Shown here piece after piece: positions 9,572 to 18,583 of a DNA stretch of 64,000 nt; position 1 is the first letter of the stretch; the number at the start of each line of letters is the position of its first letter. A program made the position numbers and the translations under genes. The DNA comes from Neisseria sp. MVDL19-042950 (lineage in GTDB: Bacteria; Pseudomonadota; Gammaproteobacteria; Burkholderiales; Neisseriaceae), in assembly GCF_030504625.1 (NCBI RefSeq), contig NZ_JAUKWH010000002.1, positions 186,001 through 250,000 on the forward strand, given 5' to 3'. The notes below the pieces were generated by a model. That model worked only from the letters and a program-made list of their open reading frames with translations, did not search any database and was not told the DNA's origin.

Positions 9572-10996
9572 ATGAGTACGCAAAAACCGAAAAAATCTTT
9601 TAAGATGCCAGATATCTATATCGTATTGGCGATATTCATTCTTGTCGCCGCAGTCTTTACCTACATTATTCCAGCAGGGGAATACGAACGCCAAATGGTG
9701 GAAACTTCCCACGGTGTACAGAAATTGGTAGTGGCCGGAACTTATCACAGTGTCGAGCAGCACCCCGTCGGCTTTATGGACGTGGTTACTGCGATTCCCG
9801 ACGGTTTGAAACGTGCGGCCGGTATCGTGTTCCTCACCTTCATGGTGGGCGGCTGTATGGGCTTGATCAAACGCGCAGGTCTGATTGACATGGGCGTGCA
9901 AAAATTGAGCGCCGCCGTGGGCAATAAAGATATTCTGGTGATTCCGATTCTGATCAGTATCTTTGCCGGTTTGGCCGCTTTTATCGGCGTGCCCGAGCTT
10001 TCGTTGGCTTATTTGCCGGTGCTGCTGCCGTTGTTTTACCGCTTGGGCTATGACGGCATGACCGCGACGGCCGTAGCCTTGTTGGGGCCGTGTATGGGCT
10101 TTACTTTCGGTTTGACCATTCCGGGTTCCGTGGGTGTAGGCCAACAAATCGCCCAGTTGCCGATGTTCTCCGGTTCGCCTTTCCGCGCCGTGATTCTGGT
10201 TTGTGTGATTGTGATTGCCATCATTTATGTAATGCGTTACGCCATTAAAGTGAAAAACAATCCGCAAGCAAGCCTCACTTACGAAAGCGATAATGAGATT
10301 CGTGCCAAATTCGCCGAAGAAGAAGCCGCAAAAGGCGATGTGGTGTTCACTGCACGTCAAAAATATGCCGGTATTGCCTGCATGGTGCTGTTCCCGATTG
10401 CCATCGCCATGATTTTGAAAAACAACTTGGGTTTTGAAGCCATCGGCGGTTTGTTCCTCTTCATCGGTATTGCCGCTGCTGCGATTGCCGGCAAATCTCC
10501 GCAACAAATTTGCGACGACGTGAATGCCGGTATGCGCGATATGATGGTTGCTGCGTTATTGTGCGGTGTGGCTTCTGCGATTGCCGTTGTGATGGATAAA
10601 GGTGTGATTACCGATACGTTGGTGTTCTGGCTGGAAAGCATGATGCGCTCCGTGCCGCCCGAACTCACGGCCATTGCGATTTTCTGGGAACAATCTCTGT
10701 TTAACTTCCTGATCCCGGGCGCTACCGCATTAACCGTGTTGACTATGCCGATTATTTCGCCTCTGGCAAGCCTGCTGGATATTTCACAACAAGCCGTGGT
10801 TTCGGCAAACGCTTGGGGCGGACAGCTTACCGACATTTTCTTCCCGACTTCAGGCTTCTTCGTCGCCACCTTGGTGATTGCCAAAGTCGAATACGGTAAA
10901 TGGCTGCGTTTCTACACTCCGCTGATGCTTATTCTCGGCCTTCTTGCCAGCGTTGCACTTTACTTTATGCAGTCTATCGGTGTGGGTGCTTTGTAA
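9572..10996 (+). CDS. YfcC-family inner-membrane transporter
   Basis: 474 residues with about 12 hydrophobic segments, of the YfcC/C4-dicarboxylate-anaerobic-carrier-like family, which includes proposed basic amino acid and arginine/ornithine antiporters. The N-terminal IPAGEYERQ loop, the central GVPELSLAYLPVLLPLFYRLGYD region and the NFLIPGATALTVLTMP segment are typical. The position between a carbamoyltransferase and allantoinase suggests it imports allantoin or allantoate, or exchanges it for an end product such as ureidoglycolate. The ATG follows a clear AGGAG. No DUS lies inside the gene. Confidence 0.82.
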   Translation: MSTQKPKKSFKMPDIYIVLAIFILVAAVFTYIIPAGEYERQMVETSHGVQKLVVAGTYHSVEQHPVGFMDVVTAIPDGLKRAAGIVFLTFMVGGCMGLIKRAGLIDMGVQKLSAAVGNKDILVIPILISIFAGLAAFIGVPELSLAYLPVLLPLFYRLGYDGMTATAVALLGPCMGFTFGLTIPGSVGVGQQIAQLPMFSGSPFRAVILVCVIVIAIIYVMRYAIKVKNNPQASLTYESDNEIRAKFAEEEAAKGDVVFTARQKYAGIACMVLFPIAIAMILKNNLGFEAIGGLFLFIGIAAAAIAGKSPQQICDDVNAGMRDMMVAALLCGVASAIAVVMDKGVITDTLVFWLESMMRSVPPELTAIAIFWEQSLFNFLIPGATALTVLTMPIISPLASLLDISQQAVVSANAWGGQLTDIFFPTSGFFVATLVIAKVEYGKWLRFYTPLMLILGLLASVALYFMQSIGVGAL

Positions 10997-11023
10997 CAGG
11001 CCGTCTGAAAAAGGAGATTCAAG

Positions 11024-12391
11024 ATGTATGACTTATTGATTAAAAACGGTTTGCTGGTATTGCCCGACCAAATGCTGCACGGCGATATCGCGGTGAAAGA
11101 CGGCAAAATCGCCGCCATTGCCCCGCAAATCGAAGACGAGGCCAAGAAAACCATTGATGCCGGCCATAAGTATGTTTTACCCGGCATGGTGGATGTGCAC
11201 ATGCATATTTCGGAACCCGGCCGCACCGAATGGGAAGGCTACCGCACCGGTACGCAAGCGATGGCGGCCGGCGGCACCACCTCTTATGTTGAAATGCCGC
11301 TGAATACCATTCCCGCCACGATAGACTTGGAAAGTTTGGAAATCAAACGCCAAGCGGCGGAAGGGCAAAGCCATGTCGACTATACGTTTTTCGGCGGTTT
11401 GGTGCCGCACAACCTGAACGACCTGAAAGCGCTTTCCCAAGCAGGCGTGGGCGCGTTCAAAGCCTTTGTAGCCACTTGCGGTTCGGGCAAGCCGGGCGAC
11501 TTTAAAAACGTAACCGACTACGAACTGTATGTTGGTATGCAGACTCTGGCGGAAACGGGCGATTTGCTGGTGGTGCATTGCGAAAACGCCACGATTACCG
11601 ACGAACTGGGCCGCAAAGCCAAAGCGGAAGGTAAAACTTCGGTATCCGACTATGTTGCCAGCCGCCCGATATTTACCGAGGTGGAAGCAGTACGCCGCGT
11701 GTTGTATATTGCCGAGCAAACCGGTTGCCGCATACACATCGCGCATTGCAGTTGCCACGAAGCCATCGAAGCGGTGTTGGAAGCCCAAGCGCGCGGTGTG
11801 GATGCCAGCTTTGAAAGCTGCCCGCATTATTTCTTGTTGGCAACGGAAGATTTGGATGCCATCGGTGCCAAAGCCAAATGTTCGCCGCCGATACGCGATA
11901 AAGCGCACCAGCAAAAAATGTGGGAATTACTGGCGGGCGGCATCATCGACATCATCGGCTCCGACCACTCGCCGTGTACGCCCGATTTGAAATCCAGCCC
12001 GAACGCATTTGAAGCATGGGGCGGCATCAGCGGCTGCCAAAACAGCGTGGATGCCATGTTTGATGCGGCGGTGAAAAAACGCAATATCAGTCCGGTTACG
12101 CTGATGAATGCGCTGGCTACCCAACCGGCCAACCGCTTCGGTTTAATCGACAAAGGTGCGCTGAGTTTGGGCAAAGATGCCGATATCGTGATTTTGGATC
12201 CCAACCGGTCTTATACCATCACTGCCGACAAGCTATTGTATAAAAACAAAATCAGTGCATACGAAGGCTTTGAAGTAGGTTGCAGCATCACCCACACCTT
12301 CCTGCGCGGTAAGGAGATTTACACGCTCGAGGAAGGCATCAAAGGCGAGGCATCAGGCCGTGCGGCACGCTTGGCCCATAAGGCCGTCTGA
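11024..12391 (+). CDS. allB: Allantoinase
   Basis: 455-residue cyclic amidohydrolase that opens allantoin to allantoate. Metal-site residues are all visible: His59 and His61 in DVHMHISEPGRTEWEG, the carbamylated Lys146 in GAFKAFVATCG, His185 (VVHCEN), His241 (IAHCSC) and Asp314 (GSDHSP). Recalled side by side with E. coli AllB, similarity runs through the whole length, including SCPHYF and EAWGGI-G-QN, which separates it from dihydropyrimidinase. The ribosome site AAGGAGA lies directly behind a DUS. The stop codon itself is formed by a DUS (GCCGTCTGA read as Ala-Val-stop). Confidence 0.95.
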   Translation: MYDLLIKNGLLVLPDQMLHGDIAVKDGKIAAIAPQIEDEAKKTIDAGHKYVLPGMVDVHMHISEPGRTEWEGYRTGTQAMAAGGTTSYVEMPLNTIPATIDLESLEIKRQAAEGQSHVDYTFFGGLVPHNLNDLKALSQAGVGAFKAFVATCGSGKPGDFKNVTDYELYVGMQTLAETGDLLVVHCENATITDELGRKAKAEGKTSVSDYVASRPIFTEVEAVRRVLYIAEQTGCRIHIAHCSCHEAIEAVLEAQARGVDASFESCPHYFLLATEDLDAIGAKAKCSPPIRDKAHQQKMWELLAGGIIDIIGSDHSPCTPDLKSSPNAFEAWGGISGCQNSVDAMFDAAVKKRNISPVTLMNALATQPANRFGLIDKGALSLGKDADIVILDPNRSYTITADKLLYKNKISAYEGFEVGCSITHTFLRGKEIYTLEEGIKGEASGRAARLAHKAV

Positions 12392-12409
12392 AAACCAATC
12401 ATGCGGAAA

Positions 12410-12430
12410 GGGCGCACATTCCGTGCGCCC
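12410..12430 (+). promoter_or_regulatory. Hairpin between allB and the carbamate kinase gene
   Basis: GGGCGCAC (12410-12417) and GTGCGCCC (12423-12430) form an 8-bp GC-rich stem with a 5-base loop. There is no T-run, so it is more likely an mRNA processing or stability element than a terminator. It lies 27 bp upstream of the kinase start. Confidence 0.5.
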
Positions 12431-12457
12431 TCCCGTTCAAATATGAAGGAAACCACC

Positions 12458-13387
12458 ATGAGAATAGTTGTAGCCTTGGGCGGCAATGCCCTTTTGAAAC
12501 GCGGCGAACCGCTGACATCTGAAAACCAACGCGCCAACGTGCGTATCGCCTGCGAACAAATTGCCAAAGTGTACGGCGGCAACCAATTGATCATCACCCA
12601 CGGCAACGGTCCCCAAGTCGGCCTGATGGCTTTGCAAAGCAATGCTTACAAAGCAGTGCCGATGTATCCGCTGGACGTATTGGGTGCGGAATCGGTCGGC
12701 ATGATCGGCTATATGATTCAACAGGAAATGGCCAATTTCGTGCCGAAAGACGTGTCATTGGCCACCGTAATCACCCAAACCGAAGTCGATCCCAAAGACC
12801 CGGCTTTCCAAAAACAGAGCAAACCCGTCGGCCCCGTATACAGCAAGGAAGAAGCTGATGCGATTGCCGCCGAAAAAGGCTGGACTATGGCTCAGGATAA
12901 CGACAAATACCGCCGCGTTGTGCCCAGCCCGCTGCCCACCCGCATTTTTGGCTTGAAACCGTTGAAAACATTAATCGAAAACAACTACATCTTAATTTGC
13001 GGCGGCGGTGGCGGCATTCCGACTTATTACGACGAGTCGGGCAGGTTGTGCGGTGCCGAAGCCGTTATCGACAAAGACCTTGCCACGGCCTTGTTGGCCT
13101 CTTCGATTGATGCGGATTTGCTGATTATTGCCACCGATGTTGACGGCGTGTATCTCAATTGGGGCACCGACCAACAAAAAGCCGTGCGTGCGGCGCATCC
13201 CGACGAAATCGAAAAAATCGGTTTCGCCAGCGGTTCGATGGGGCCGAAAGTTCAGGCGGCAGTCAACTTTGCCCGCGACACAGGCAAAACGGCAGTTATC
13301 GGCGAACTGAGCGATATCGAACGCATTGTGGCGGGAGAAGCGGGCACCCGCATCAGCAAAGATACGCAAGGTATCGAGTACCGTTAA
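12458..13387 (+). CDS. arcC: Carbamate kinase
   Basis: 309-residue amino-acid-kinase-fold enzyme that transfers phosphate from carbamoyl phosphate to ADP, giving ATP plus carbamate (ammonia and CO2). Motifs: [13 protein letters not shown] at the start, HGNGPQVG, the glycine-rich GGGGGIP near residue 190, and [16 protein letters not shown] chose the ATG at 12458 because GAAGGAAA lies just upstream and it is the universal family N-terminus. No arginine deiminase or catabolic ornithine carbamoyltransferase is nearby. In this operon its substrate must come from the carbamoyltransferase at 8468-9496. Confidence 0.95.
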   Translation: MRIVVALGGNALLKRGEPLTSENQRANVRIACEQIAKVYGGNQLIITHGNGPQVGLMALQSNAYKAVPMYPLDVLGAESVGMIGYMIQQEMANFVPKDVSLATVITQTEVDPKDPAFQKQSKPVGPVYSKEEADAIAAEKGWTMAQDNDKYRRVVPSPLPTRIFGLKPLKTLIENNYILICGGGGGIPTYYDESGRLCGAEAVIDKDLATALLASSIDADLLIIATDVDGVYLNWGTDQQKAVRAAHPDEIEKIGFASGSMGPKVQAAVNFARDTGKTAVIGELSDIERIVAGEAGTRISKDTQGIEYR

Positions 13388-13408
13388 ACAGATGTAAACG
13401 ATGTTTGT

Positions 13409-13443
13409 AAGCGGGCTGCGGTTTTATCTGCCGCAGCCCGCTT
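13409..13443 (+). terminator. Terminator of the allantoin operon
   Basis: A 13-bp GC-rich stem, AAGCGGGCTGCGG (13409-13421) with its complement (13431-13443), has a 9-base loop and ends in TTT. It is not DUS-based, unlike most terminators in the window. The converging frd operon ends at 13560. Confidence 0.75.
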
Positions 13444-13559
13444 TAATGGTTTGCGGGAGTTTTCAGACGGCCTGAACCATAATCGGCGGCCTGAATGTGA
13501 AGTGCTTGGCGGTGTGGCCGCAGGTATCCGTTTTCCCGACCGTGCTGCCGTCGTTTTAA

Positions 13560-13913
13560 TCACAGCATCCATGCCATGATTAAGGCCGATATGCTGATAA
13601 GAGCGGCAAACCCGTAGCACAGCCATTTGGCGGCAGGCAGATGCAGTTTCAAATCGTGCAGGCCGTGATGGATGCGGTGCATGCCGCACCACACGGGCAG
13701 GCTTACGGTAAGAAAAAGAAAAATCCGCCCTAACGGGCTGCCGGCGAGGGAGAGGGCGTGTTCGTAATCTAAAACGCCGTCGGGCAGCAGGCCGAGCGGC
13801 AGTAAAATGCCCACGAGCAATATCATTACCGGCGCGAAAACCGCACTCCACATGCCGCCGGCACCAAACATGCCCCAGAATATCGGTTCGTTTGAGCGTT
13901 TATCGGTTTTCAT
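13560..13913 (-). CDS. frdD: Fumarate reductase membrane anchor subunit D
   Basis: 117 residues, three hydrophobic segments (about 22-43, 60-78, 96-115), with the family motif [14 protein letters not shown]. It anchors FrdAB to the inner membrane and shares the quinone site with FrdC. It follows frdC by 10 bp and closes the operon. Confidence 0.93.
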   Translation of the reverse strand: MKTDKRSNEPIFWGMFGAGGMWSAVFAPVMILLVGILLPLGLLPDGVLDYEHALSLAGSPLGRIFLFLTVSLPVWCGMHRIHHGLHDLKLHLPAAKWLCYGFAALISISALIMAWML

Positions 13914-13923
13914 TATTTTTCTC

Positions 13924-14319
13924 CTATTTCAGCAAAACAACCAGCAGCAAAACAACACCGGCGGCAACAGCGGCAGCCCATAAGGTTTTAATTACCAGAG
14001 CAGGCTTGAGTTTTTCGCCTTTGATAATCACGGTAGCGGCTTTGGGCGCAAGTTCGAACCATGTTTTGCTGTGGAGCAAAGAAGCGGCTAGAGCGATCAG
14101 GTTGGCACAGAAAACCAAAGGCTGTTGCAGGAAACCGATGAAACCGGCCCATGCGTCGGCTCCTGCAATCAAAGCATACATGCCGCGCAGCAATACGATG
14201 CCGAACCATACGGCGGGCAGGGCGGTGGCTTCGCGCAGCATATAAAAACGGTAGAAAGCCGACTTTTTCCACCAACTGCCGTTTACCGGTCGGATATAGG
14301 GTTTGCGGGCGGAACTCAT
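13924..14319 (-). CDS. frdC: Fumarate reductase membrane anchor subunit C
   Basis: 131 residues, the same length as E. coli FrdC, beginning [20 protein letters not shown]. Three membrane segments (about 35-55, 65-85, 105-130) and [12 protein letters not shown] are visible. Its ATG overlaps the frdB stop (ATGA), so the two are translationally coupled. Longer upstream frames overlap frdB and were rejected. Confidence 0.93.
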   Translation of the reverse strand: MSSARKPYIRPVNGSWWKKSAFYRFYMLREATALPAVWFGIVLLRGMYALIAGADAWAGFIGFLQQPLVFCANLIALAASLLHSKTWFELAPKAATVIIKGEKLKPALVIKTLWAAAVAAGVVLLLVVLLK

Positions 14320-15068
14320 GACGTGCTCCTTTTGGATTGGCGCAGCATGGAAAGGAAAAAATCGGTGCTGCTGGCCACTTTGCCTTGTTGGATGGCTTCG
14401 GCGGGGTCGACGTTTTGTGGGCAGACTTCCGAACAATAACCGACAAAAGTACAGCACCACACGCCGTTATCGCTATTCAGGGGCGGCATGCGCTCGGCTT
14501 GGCCGCGGTCGCGGCTGTCGAGGTTGTAGCGTTGTGCCAGAGCGATGGCGGCGGGACCGATGAATTCGGGGTTGAGGCCGAATTGCGGGCAGGCGGCGTA
14601 GCAGAGGCCGCAGTTGATGCAGTCGGCAAATTGTTTGTATTTGGCCGTTTGCGCCGGCGTTTGGGTGTTGGGGCCGTCTGAAACCGTGCGCCGGTTGCCG
14701 ATGATATAGGGTTTGACCGTCTGTATGCCGTCCATCAGCGGGGTCATGTCCACCACCAAGTCGCGTTCGACCGGCAGATGCGACAATGCCTCCACCGTAA
14801 TGGTTTTGCCTGCATATTCGCGCACGAAAGTTTTGCAGGCCAGTGTCGGCCGGTTATCCACCATCACGCCGCACGAGCCGCAAACCGCCATGCGGCACGA
14901 CCAACGGTAAGACAAATCGGGCGCAAGTTTTTCTTTGATATAGCCCAGCGCGTCCAGCAGCGACGTTTGCTCGTCGTAGGGCACGTGATAATCGTCATAA
15001 CGGGGCTCGCGGTCGTGTTCGGGGTTGTAGCGCATCACTTTGATATGGATGGTGCGTGGCTCACTCAT
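14316..15068 (-). CDS. frdB: Fumarate reductase iron-sulfur subunit
   Basis: 250 residues. The 2Fe-2S site is Cys58, Cys63, Cys66 and Cys78. The C-terminal half has [12 protein letters not shown] and [13 protein letters not shown] for the 4Fe-4S and 3Fe-4S clusters. It passes electrons from quinol in FrdCD to the FAD in FrdA. A DUS is embedded in frame (SDGPN). It overlaps frdA by 8 bp and frdC by 4 bp. Confidence 0.96.
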   Translation of the reverse strand: MSEPRTIHIKVMRYNPEHDREPRYDDYHVPYDEQTSLLDALGYIKEKLAPDLSYRWSCRMAVCGSCGVMVDNRPTLACKTFVREYAGKTITVEALSHLPVERDLVVDMTPLMDGIQTVKPYIIGNRRTVSDGPNTQTPAQTAKYKQFADCINCGLCYAACPQFGLNPEFIGPAAIALAQRYNLDSRDRGQAERMPPLNSDNGVWCCTFVGYCSEVCPQNVDPAEAIQQGKVASSTDFFLSMLRQSKRSTS

Positions 15069-16845
15069 GGGCGGGTTCCTTTTGTTGTTCCGCGGCGGCT
15101 CCGTACACGCGTTCGGCCGGCGGGAGCTTGGTAATTCTCACCGGGCTGTGGCCGATTTCCGGTGCGCTTCCCGCCCGATAAAACGCCAGCGAATGTTTGA
15201 GGAAATCGGCATCGTTGCGTTCGGTGCAGCCTTCGTCCAAACGTTGGTGCGCCCCGCGCGATTCCCTGCGGGCAAAGGCGGAATGCACCATCGCTTCGGC
15301 CACGTCCAAACCGAAGCCCAGTTCCAACGCGTACAGCAAATCGGTGTTGTACACTTTGGATTGGTCGGCAATACGGATACGGCGGTAGCGTTCTTGCAGC
15401 TCGGCCAGTTTGTCGATGGTTTTCTGCATCGATGCGGCAGTGCGGTAAATGCCGCAGCCTTCTTCCATCGCCAAGCCCATTTCGTTGCGGACGGTTGCCC
15501 AGCTTTCACTGCCTTGCTGCCGCATAAAGTTTTTCAGACGGCCTGCCGTGTCGCGGGCTTGGGCATCGGCAAAGCGGTTGTCGGATTGCGGTGCGGCGGC
15601 TGCACGGCGTGCGGCGGCTTCTCCGGCCACGCGCCCGAATACCAAAATTTCCGACAAAGAGTTCGACCCCAAGCGGTTGGCTCCGTGCAGCCCGACCGAC
15701 GAGCATTCGCCCACGGCAAACAAGCCGTTGATGCGGGTTTCGCATTCCGAATCGGTTTCGATGCCGCCCATCGTATAGTGTGCGGTGGGGCGCACCGGAA
15801 TCGGCTCTTCGGCGGGGTTCACGCCGATATAGGCTTTGGAAAGTTCGCAAATCAGCGGCAGCCGTTCTTGCAGTTTTTTCTCCCCCAAATGGCGCAAATC
15901 CAAATGCACCACGTCGCCGTAGGGTGTGGCAATCGTGCGCCCTTGCCGCCATTCGTGCCAAAACGCCTGCGACAGTTTGTCGCGCGGGCCGAGCTCCATG
16001 TATTTGTTTTGCGGCTGCCCGACCGGTGTTTCCGGGCCGAGGCCGTAGTCTTGCAGATAGCGGTAGCCGTCTTTGTTGAGCAGAATGCCGCCTTCGCCGC
16101 GGCTGCCTTCGGTAATCAGAATGCCCGAACCGGGCAGGCCGGTGGGGTGGTACTGCACGAATTCCATGTCGCGCAAAGGCACGCCGCGGCGAAAGGCCAT
16201 GCCCATGCCGTCGCCGGTAACGATGCCGGCGTTGGTGTTGTAGCGGTAAACCCGTCCGGCACCGCCGGTGGCCAGAATCACCGCTTTGGCGCGGATTTGC
16301 ACCAAGCTGCCTTCCATCAGGTTTAAGGCGGCCACGCCGCAGGCTTTGCCGTCGTCGGCCAGAATATCCAGTACGAAGTATTCGTCGAAACGTTTGATTT
16401 GCGGGTATTTCAACGAAGTTTGGAATAAGGTGTGCAGAATATGGAAGCCGGTTTTGTCGGCGGCGAACCAAGTGCGTTCGTTTTTCATACCGCCGAACCG
16501 CCGCACATTTACCGAGCCGTCCGCTTTGCGGCTCCACGGGCAGCCCCATTGCTCGAGTCGGATCAATTCGTGCGGGCAGTGTTTCACAAAATATTCCACC
16601 ACTTCCTGATCGCACAGCCAATCTCCGCCCGCCACCGTATCGTGAAAATGTGCATCGAAAGAATCGTGCGGCAGAATCACTCCCGCCGCCCCGCCTTCGG
16701 CAGCCACAGTATGGCTGCGCACGGGATAAACTTTGGATACTAACGCAATATTCAGATCGGAATTGCTTTCCGCCGCCGCAATCGCCGCCCGCAAACCTGC
16801 GCCGCCCGCGCCGACGATTACCATATCGGCCTGAATTGTGGACAT
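15061..16845 (-). CDS. frdA: Fumarate reductase flavoprotein subunit
   Basis: 594-residue catalytic subunit that reduces fumarate to succinate. It shows the FAD-binding [10 protein letters not shown] motif, the covalent-FAD histidine His45 in [10 protein letters not shown], the active-site segment [14 protein letters not shown], and [12 protein letters not shown]. The length and the dedicated FrdCD anchors mark it as the E. coli FrdABCD type rather than SdhA. A DUS is embedded in frame (GRLKN), suggesting long residence in a DUS-bearing genome. An FNR-like site lies upstream, so oxygen-limited induction is likely. Confidence 0.95.
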   Translation of the reverse strand: MSTIQADMVIVGAGGAGLRAAIAAAESNSDLNIALVSKVYPVRSHTVAAEGGAAGVILPHDSFDAHFHDTVAGGDWLCDQEVVEYFVKHCPHELIRLEQWGCPWSRKADGSVNVRRFGGMKNERTWFAADKTGFHILHTLFQTSLKYPQIKRFDEYFVLDILADDGKACGVAALNLMEGSLVQIRAKAVILATGGAGRVYRYNTNAGIVTGDGMGMAFRRGVPLRDMEFVQYHPTGLPGSGILITEGSRGEGGILLNKDGYRYLQDYGLGPETPVGQPQNKYMELGPRDKLSQAFWHEWRQGRTIATPYGDVVHLDLRHLGEKKLQERLPLICELSKAYIGVNPAEEPIPVRPTAHYTMGGIETDSECETRINGLFAVGECSSVGLHGANRLGSNSLSEILVFGRVAGEAAARRAAAAPQSDNRFADAQARDTAGRLKNFMRQQGSESWATVRNEMGLAMEEGCGIYRTAASMQKTIDKLAELQERYRRIRIADQSKVYNTDLLYALELGFGLDVAEAMVHSAFARRESRGAHQRLDEGCTERNDADFLKHSLAFYRAGSAPEIGHSPVRITKLPPAERVYGAAAEQQKEPAHE

Positions 16846-16880
16846 ATAAGCCTCGCGATGTTTGAAGGTAAATCGGCAAC

Positions 16881-16922
16881 AAGATAATCCATTTTGCCAG
16901 AGCCGGTATTTATTTGAATCAA
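16881..16922 (-). promoter_or_regulatory. FNR-like box and -10 element of the frd operon
   Basis: Read on the minus strand, TTGATTCAAATAAA (16909-16922) matches the FNR consensus TTGAT-N4-ATCAA with one mismatch. A TATCTT -10-like hexamer (16881-16886) follows so that the box centres about 41 bases before the predicted start of transcription, the classic activator position. frdA starts at 16845. Confidence 0.55.
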
Positions 16923-16969
16923 GCTTTGCGGCTTTAAGCCTCTTGGAAACATACCGTGAGGCATGAAAA

Positions 16970-17002
16970 AGGCCGTCTGAAAAACGGGTTTTCAGACGGC
17001 CT
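16970..17002 (-). terminator. Inverted DUS pair after the lipoprotein gene
   Basis: AGGCCGTCTGAAAA and its complement with a short loop, just past the stop of the gene at 17024-17524. It shields the frd promoter from read-through. Confidence 0.75.
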
Positions 17003-17023
17003 CAGGTCTTTCAAGATGTCGGA

Positions 17024-17524
17024 TTAATGCTTCTTGCCGGATTTGCCGCCGGCTTTTTCAGGCATCAGGGAAGAGTGGTGCGAAGTAATCATCCACTGGT
17101 CGCCGTTCCAGCCGTAAGTAAACGTATAGCGGCCGGCGGCTTTCGTACCGTCGGCGAAAGTAAAGGTGTATAAACCGTTATCCAACGCGACATTACAGCC
17201 GATTTGAATGTGGCTCATGTCGATTTTGCCCACCGGTTTTTTCTCTAAGAAATGTTTGAAATAATCTTCTTTTTCAGCCGGAGTCAAACGCGGTTTGTTG
17301 GAAAGGGTCGGCAGCAGAATGCCGTCGACAGAATAGTTTGCCACCACTTGTTTGGGATCGCCGGTTTGCAGGGAATTGTTCCAGCGGTCAAACAAAGCGG
17401 CAATTTCTTGTTTGTTAGTTGCCTTGCAACTATCAGCTTGCAGCACTTGCGGGCTTTTATCGTTGCTGGCACACGCAGCCAATGTCAGGGATGTTGCCAA
17501 AACAGCCAAAAGACGTAGTTTCAT
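17024..17524 (-). CDS. Lipoprotein with a SnoaL/DUF4440-like (NTF2-fold) domain
   Basis: 166 residues. The signal peptide ends in a lipobox LAAC with Cys18 as the lipidated residue. The mature part resembles the SgcJ/EcaC or calmodulin-kinase association-type NTF2-like fold: IAALFDRWNNSLQTGDPKQVVANYSVDGILLP, then a C-terminal FTFADGTKAAGRYTFTYGWNGDQWMITSHHSS strand pair. Members often bind small ligands; the substrate is unknown. The tail is rich in Lys/Gly. Single gene with a good AGGAGT ribosome site. Confidence 0.7.
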   Translation of the reverse strand: MKLRLLAVLATSLTLAACASNDKSPQVLQADSCKATNKQEIAALFDRWNNSLQTGDPKQVVANYSVDGILLPTLSNKPRLTPAEKEDYFKHFLEKKPVGKIDMSHIQIGCNVALDNGLYTFTFADGTKAAGRYTFTYGWNGDQWMITSHHSSLMPEKAGGKSGKKH

Positions 17525-17680
17525 TCTTTACTCCTTTTTCTTAGTTGGATAAGTGGTTCGGCAAATATCTGTTTTCACAAGCAACTTTTCATTTTTATGT
17601 TATACCGTTTAGAGAGGAAAGGAATAGTTTTGTTCCTGATTGTTAATAAATATTATAATCTCATTGGAAATCTTAAGTAA

Positions 17681-17720
17681 AACAGGCCGTCTGAAAAATT
17701 TTGTTCAGACGGCCTGTTTT
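17681..17720 (-). terminator. Inverted DUS pair with T/A tails
   Basis: AACAGGCCGTCTGAA and its complement, with an 8-9 base loop, directly follow the stop codon of the membrane-protein gene at 17732-18583. Confidence 0.75.
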
Positions 17721-17731
17721 ATCGGCAATGC

Positions 17732-18583
17732 TTATTTGGACGCGGCAGAGGTAAGAATGGCGGATTCCGATTTCGTTAAAATGCCCGGAATAAAACTTTC
17801 CGAATAGCCGGCGATAATCAACACCAGCATGAGAGACCACGGATTGTCGTCCGACAAAATCACCGAGCTGATCAGGTTGGATTTAATCAGAATATAAGTG
17901 ATGCTGCCTGTGAAGAAGGCCAGAAACAAACGCTCCAAACCGATCAGAAAATAGCAATGCCGTCTTTCGAATTCCTGAAAATTCAAGTTTTTGGAATTGA
18001 TCAGCACCCCCGTGCTGTTGCCGAGCAGAATGGCGAAAATAAACGGCAGAATATCAAGAAAATTTTTGAGAAAAGCATAGTATTTTTCAAACGGAAACAT
18101 TTCCGAAACCACTTTAAACAGCACACACAAACAAATCGAAATAATGTTCGGCAGCAGATAAAGCAGCCTGTTTTTCAAAATAAGGTTTTGCTCGGCGTGA
18201 ATCGCATCAATCAGGCGGGGGAACAAGTTGACATTGTCTTCGTCATCGTTGTTCAAACACATCGCCAGCGCGTGGGCAATCCGCTGCTTGTTGGTTTCGA
18301 AATTAATCGAGCGCGAAAGAATGCCTTTGGCGAGAATATAATCGCACCGCACTTTATTGAATCTGTCCCGTATGATTTTTTCAGATTCATCGGTGTGGCC
18401 GTCGATAAAAAGTTTGATTCTGTTCTGAATATTCGGGCTGTCGATTTCATAAATCACATACTCGTTGTGCATGGTCAGCACATTCACGACCGTGTTTCCC
18501 AAAATATCAACCGACCCCACCTGTATATTTCTAATCGCCGGCACGATGCCGGTTTTCGCCTCTTCCGGAAGGTAGTTATCCAT
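17732..18583 (-). CDS. Membrane protein of unknown function
   Basis: 283 residues, starting MDNYLPEEAKTGIVPAIRN; I do not recognise the family. The first 135 residues are soluble and mixed alpha/beta, containing several charged segments. Four hydrophobic stretches follow at about 140-157, 175-195, 212-233 and 248-268. The ATG at 18583 has a GGAGAAG ribosome site; an in-frame ATG 48 bp upstream lacks one. Codon use is more AT-rich than in the neighbours, and the upstream region is AT-rich too, hinting at transfer. It has its own terminator and no operon partner. Confidence 0.65.
   Translation of the reverse strand: MDNYLPEEAKTGIVPAIRNIQVGSVDILGNTVVNVLTMHNEYVIYEIDSPNIQNRIKLFIDGHTDESEKIIRDRFNKVRCDYILAKGILSRSINFETNKQRIAHALAMCLNNDDEDNVNLFPRLIDAIHAEQNLILKNRLLYLLPNIISICLCVLFKVVSEMFPFEKYYAFLKNFLDILPFIFAILLGNSTGVLINSKNLNFQEFERRHCYFLIGLERLFLAFFTGSITYILIKSNLISSVILSDDNPWSLMLVLIIAGYSESFIPGILTKSESAILTSAASK

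Noticed and set aside
9446-10507. Long antisense open frame (about 350 codons) opposite the carbamoyltransferase end and YfcC gene
   Set aside because: Low-complexity His/Gln-rich composition and complete overlap with the transporter gene; no ribosome site.
7500-10997. Absence of DUS through allE, the carbamoyltransferase and the transporter as proof of recent horizontal transfer
   Set aside because: The lon-hupB-ppiD core region and the cystine ABC operon also lack DUS over several kb, so a local DUS gap is not informative.
15040-16326. Long open frame (over 400 codons) on the plus strand opposite frdA
   Set aside because: It is antisense to a clearly conserved gene, is very rich in His, Phe, Ala and Gly, and resembles no family. 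It is a by-product of high GC third positions in frdA.
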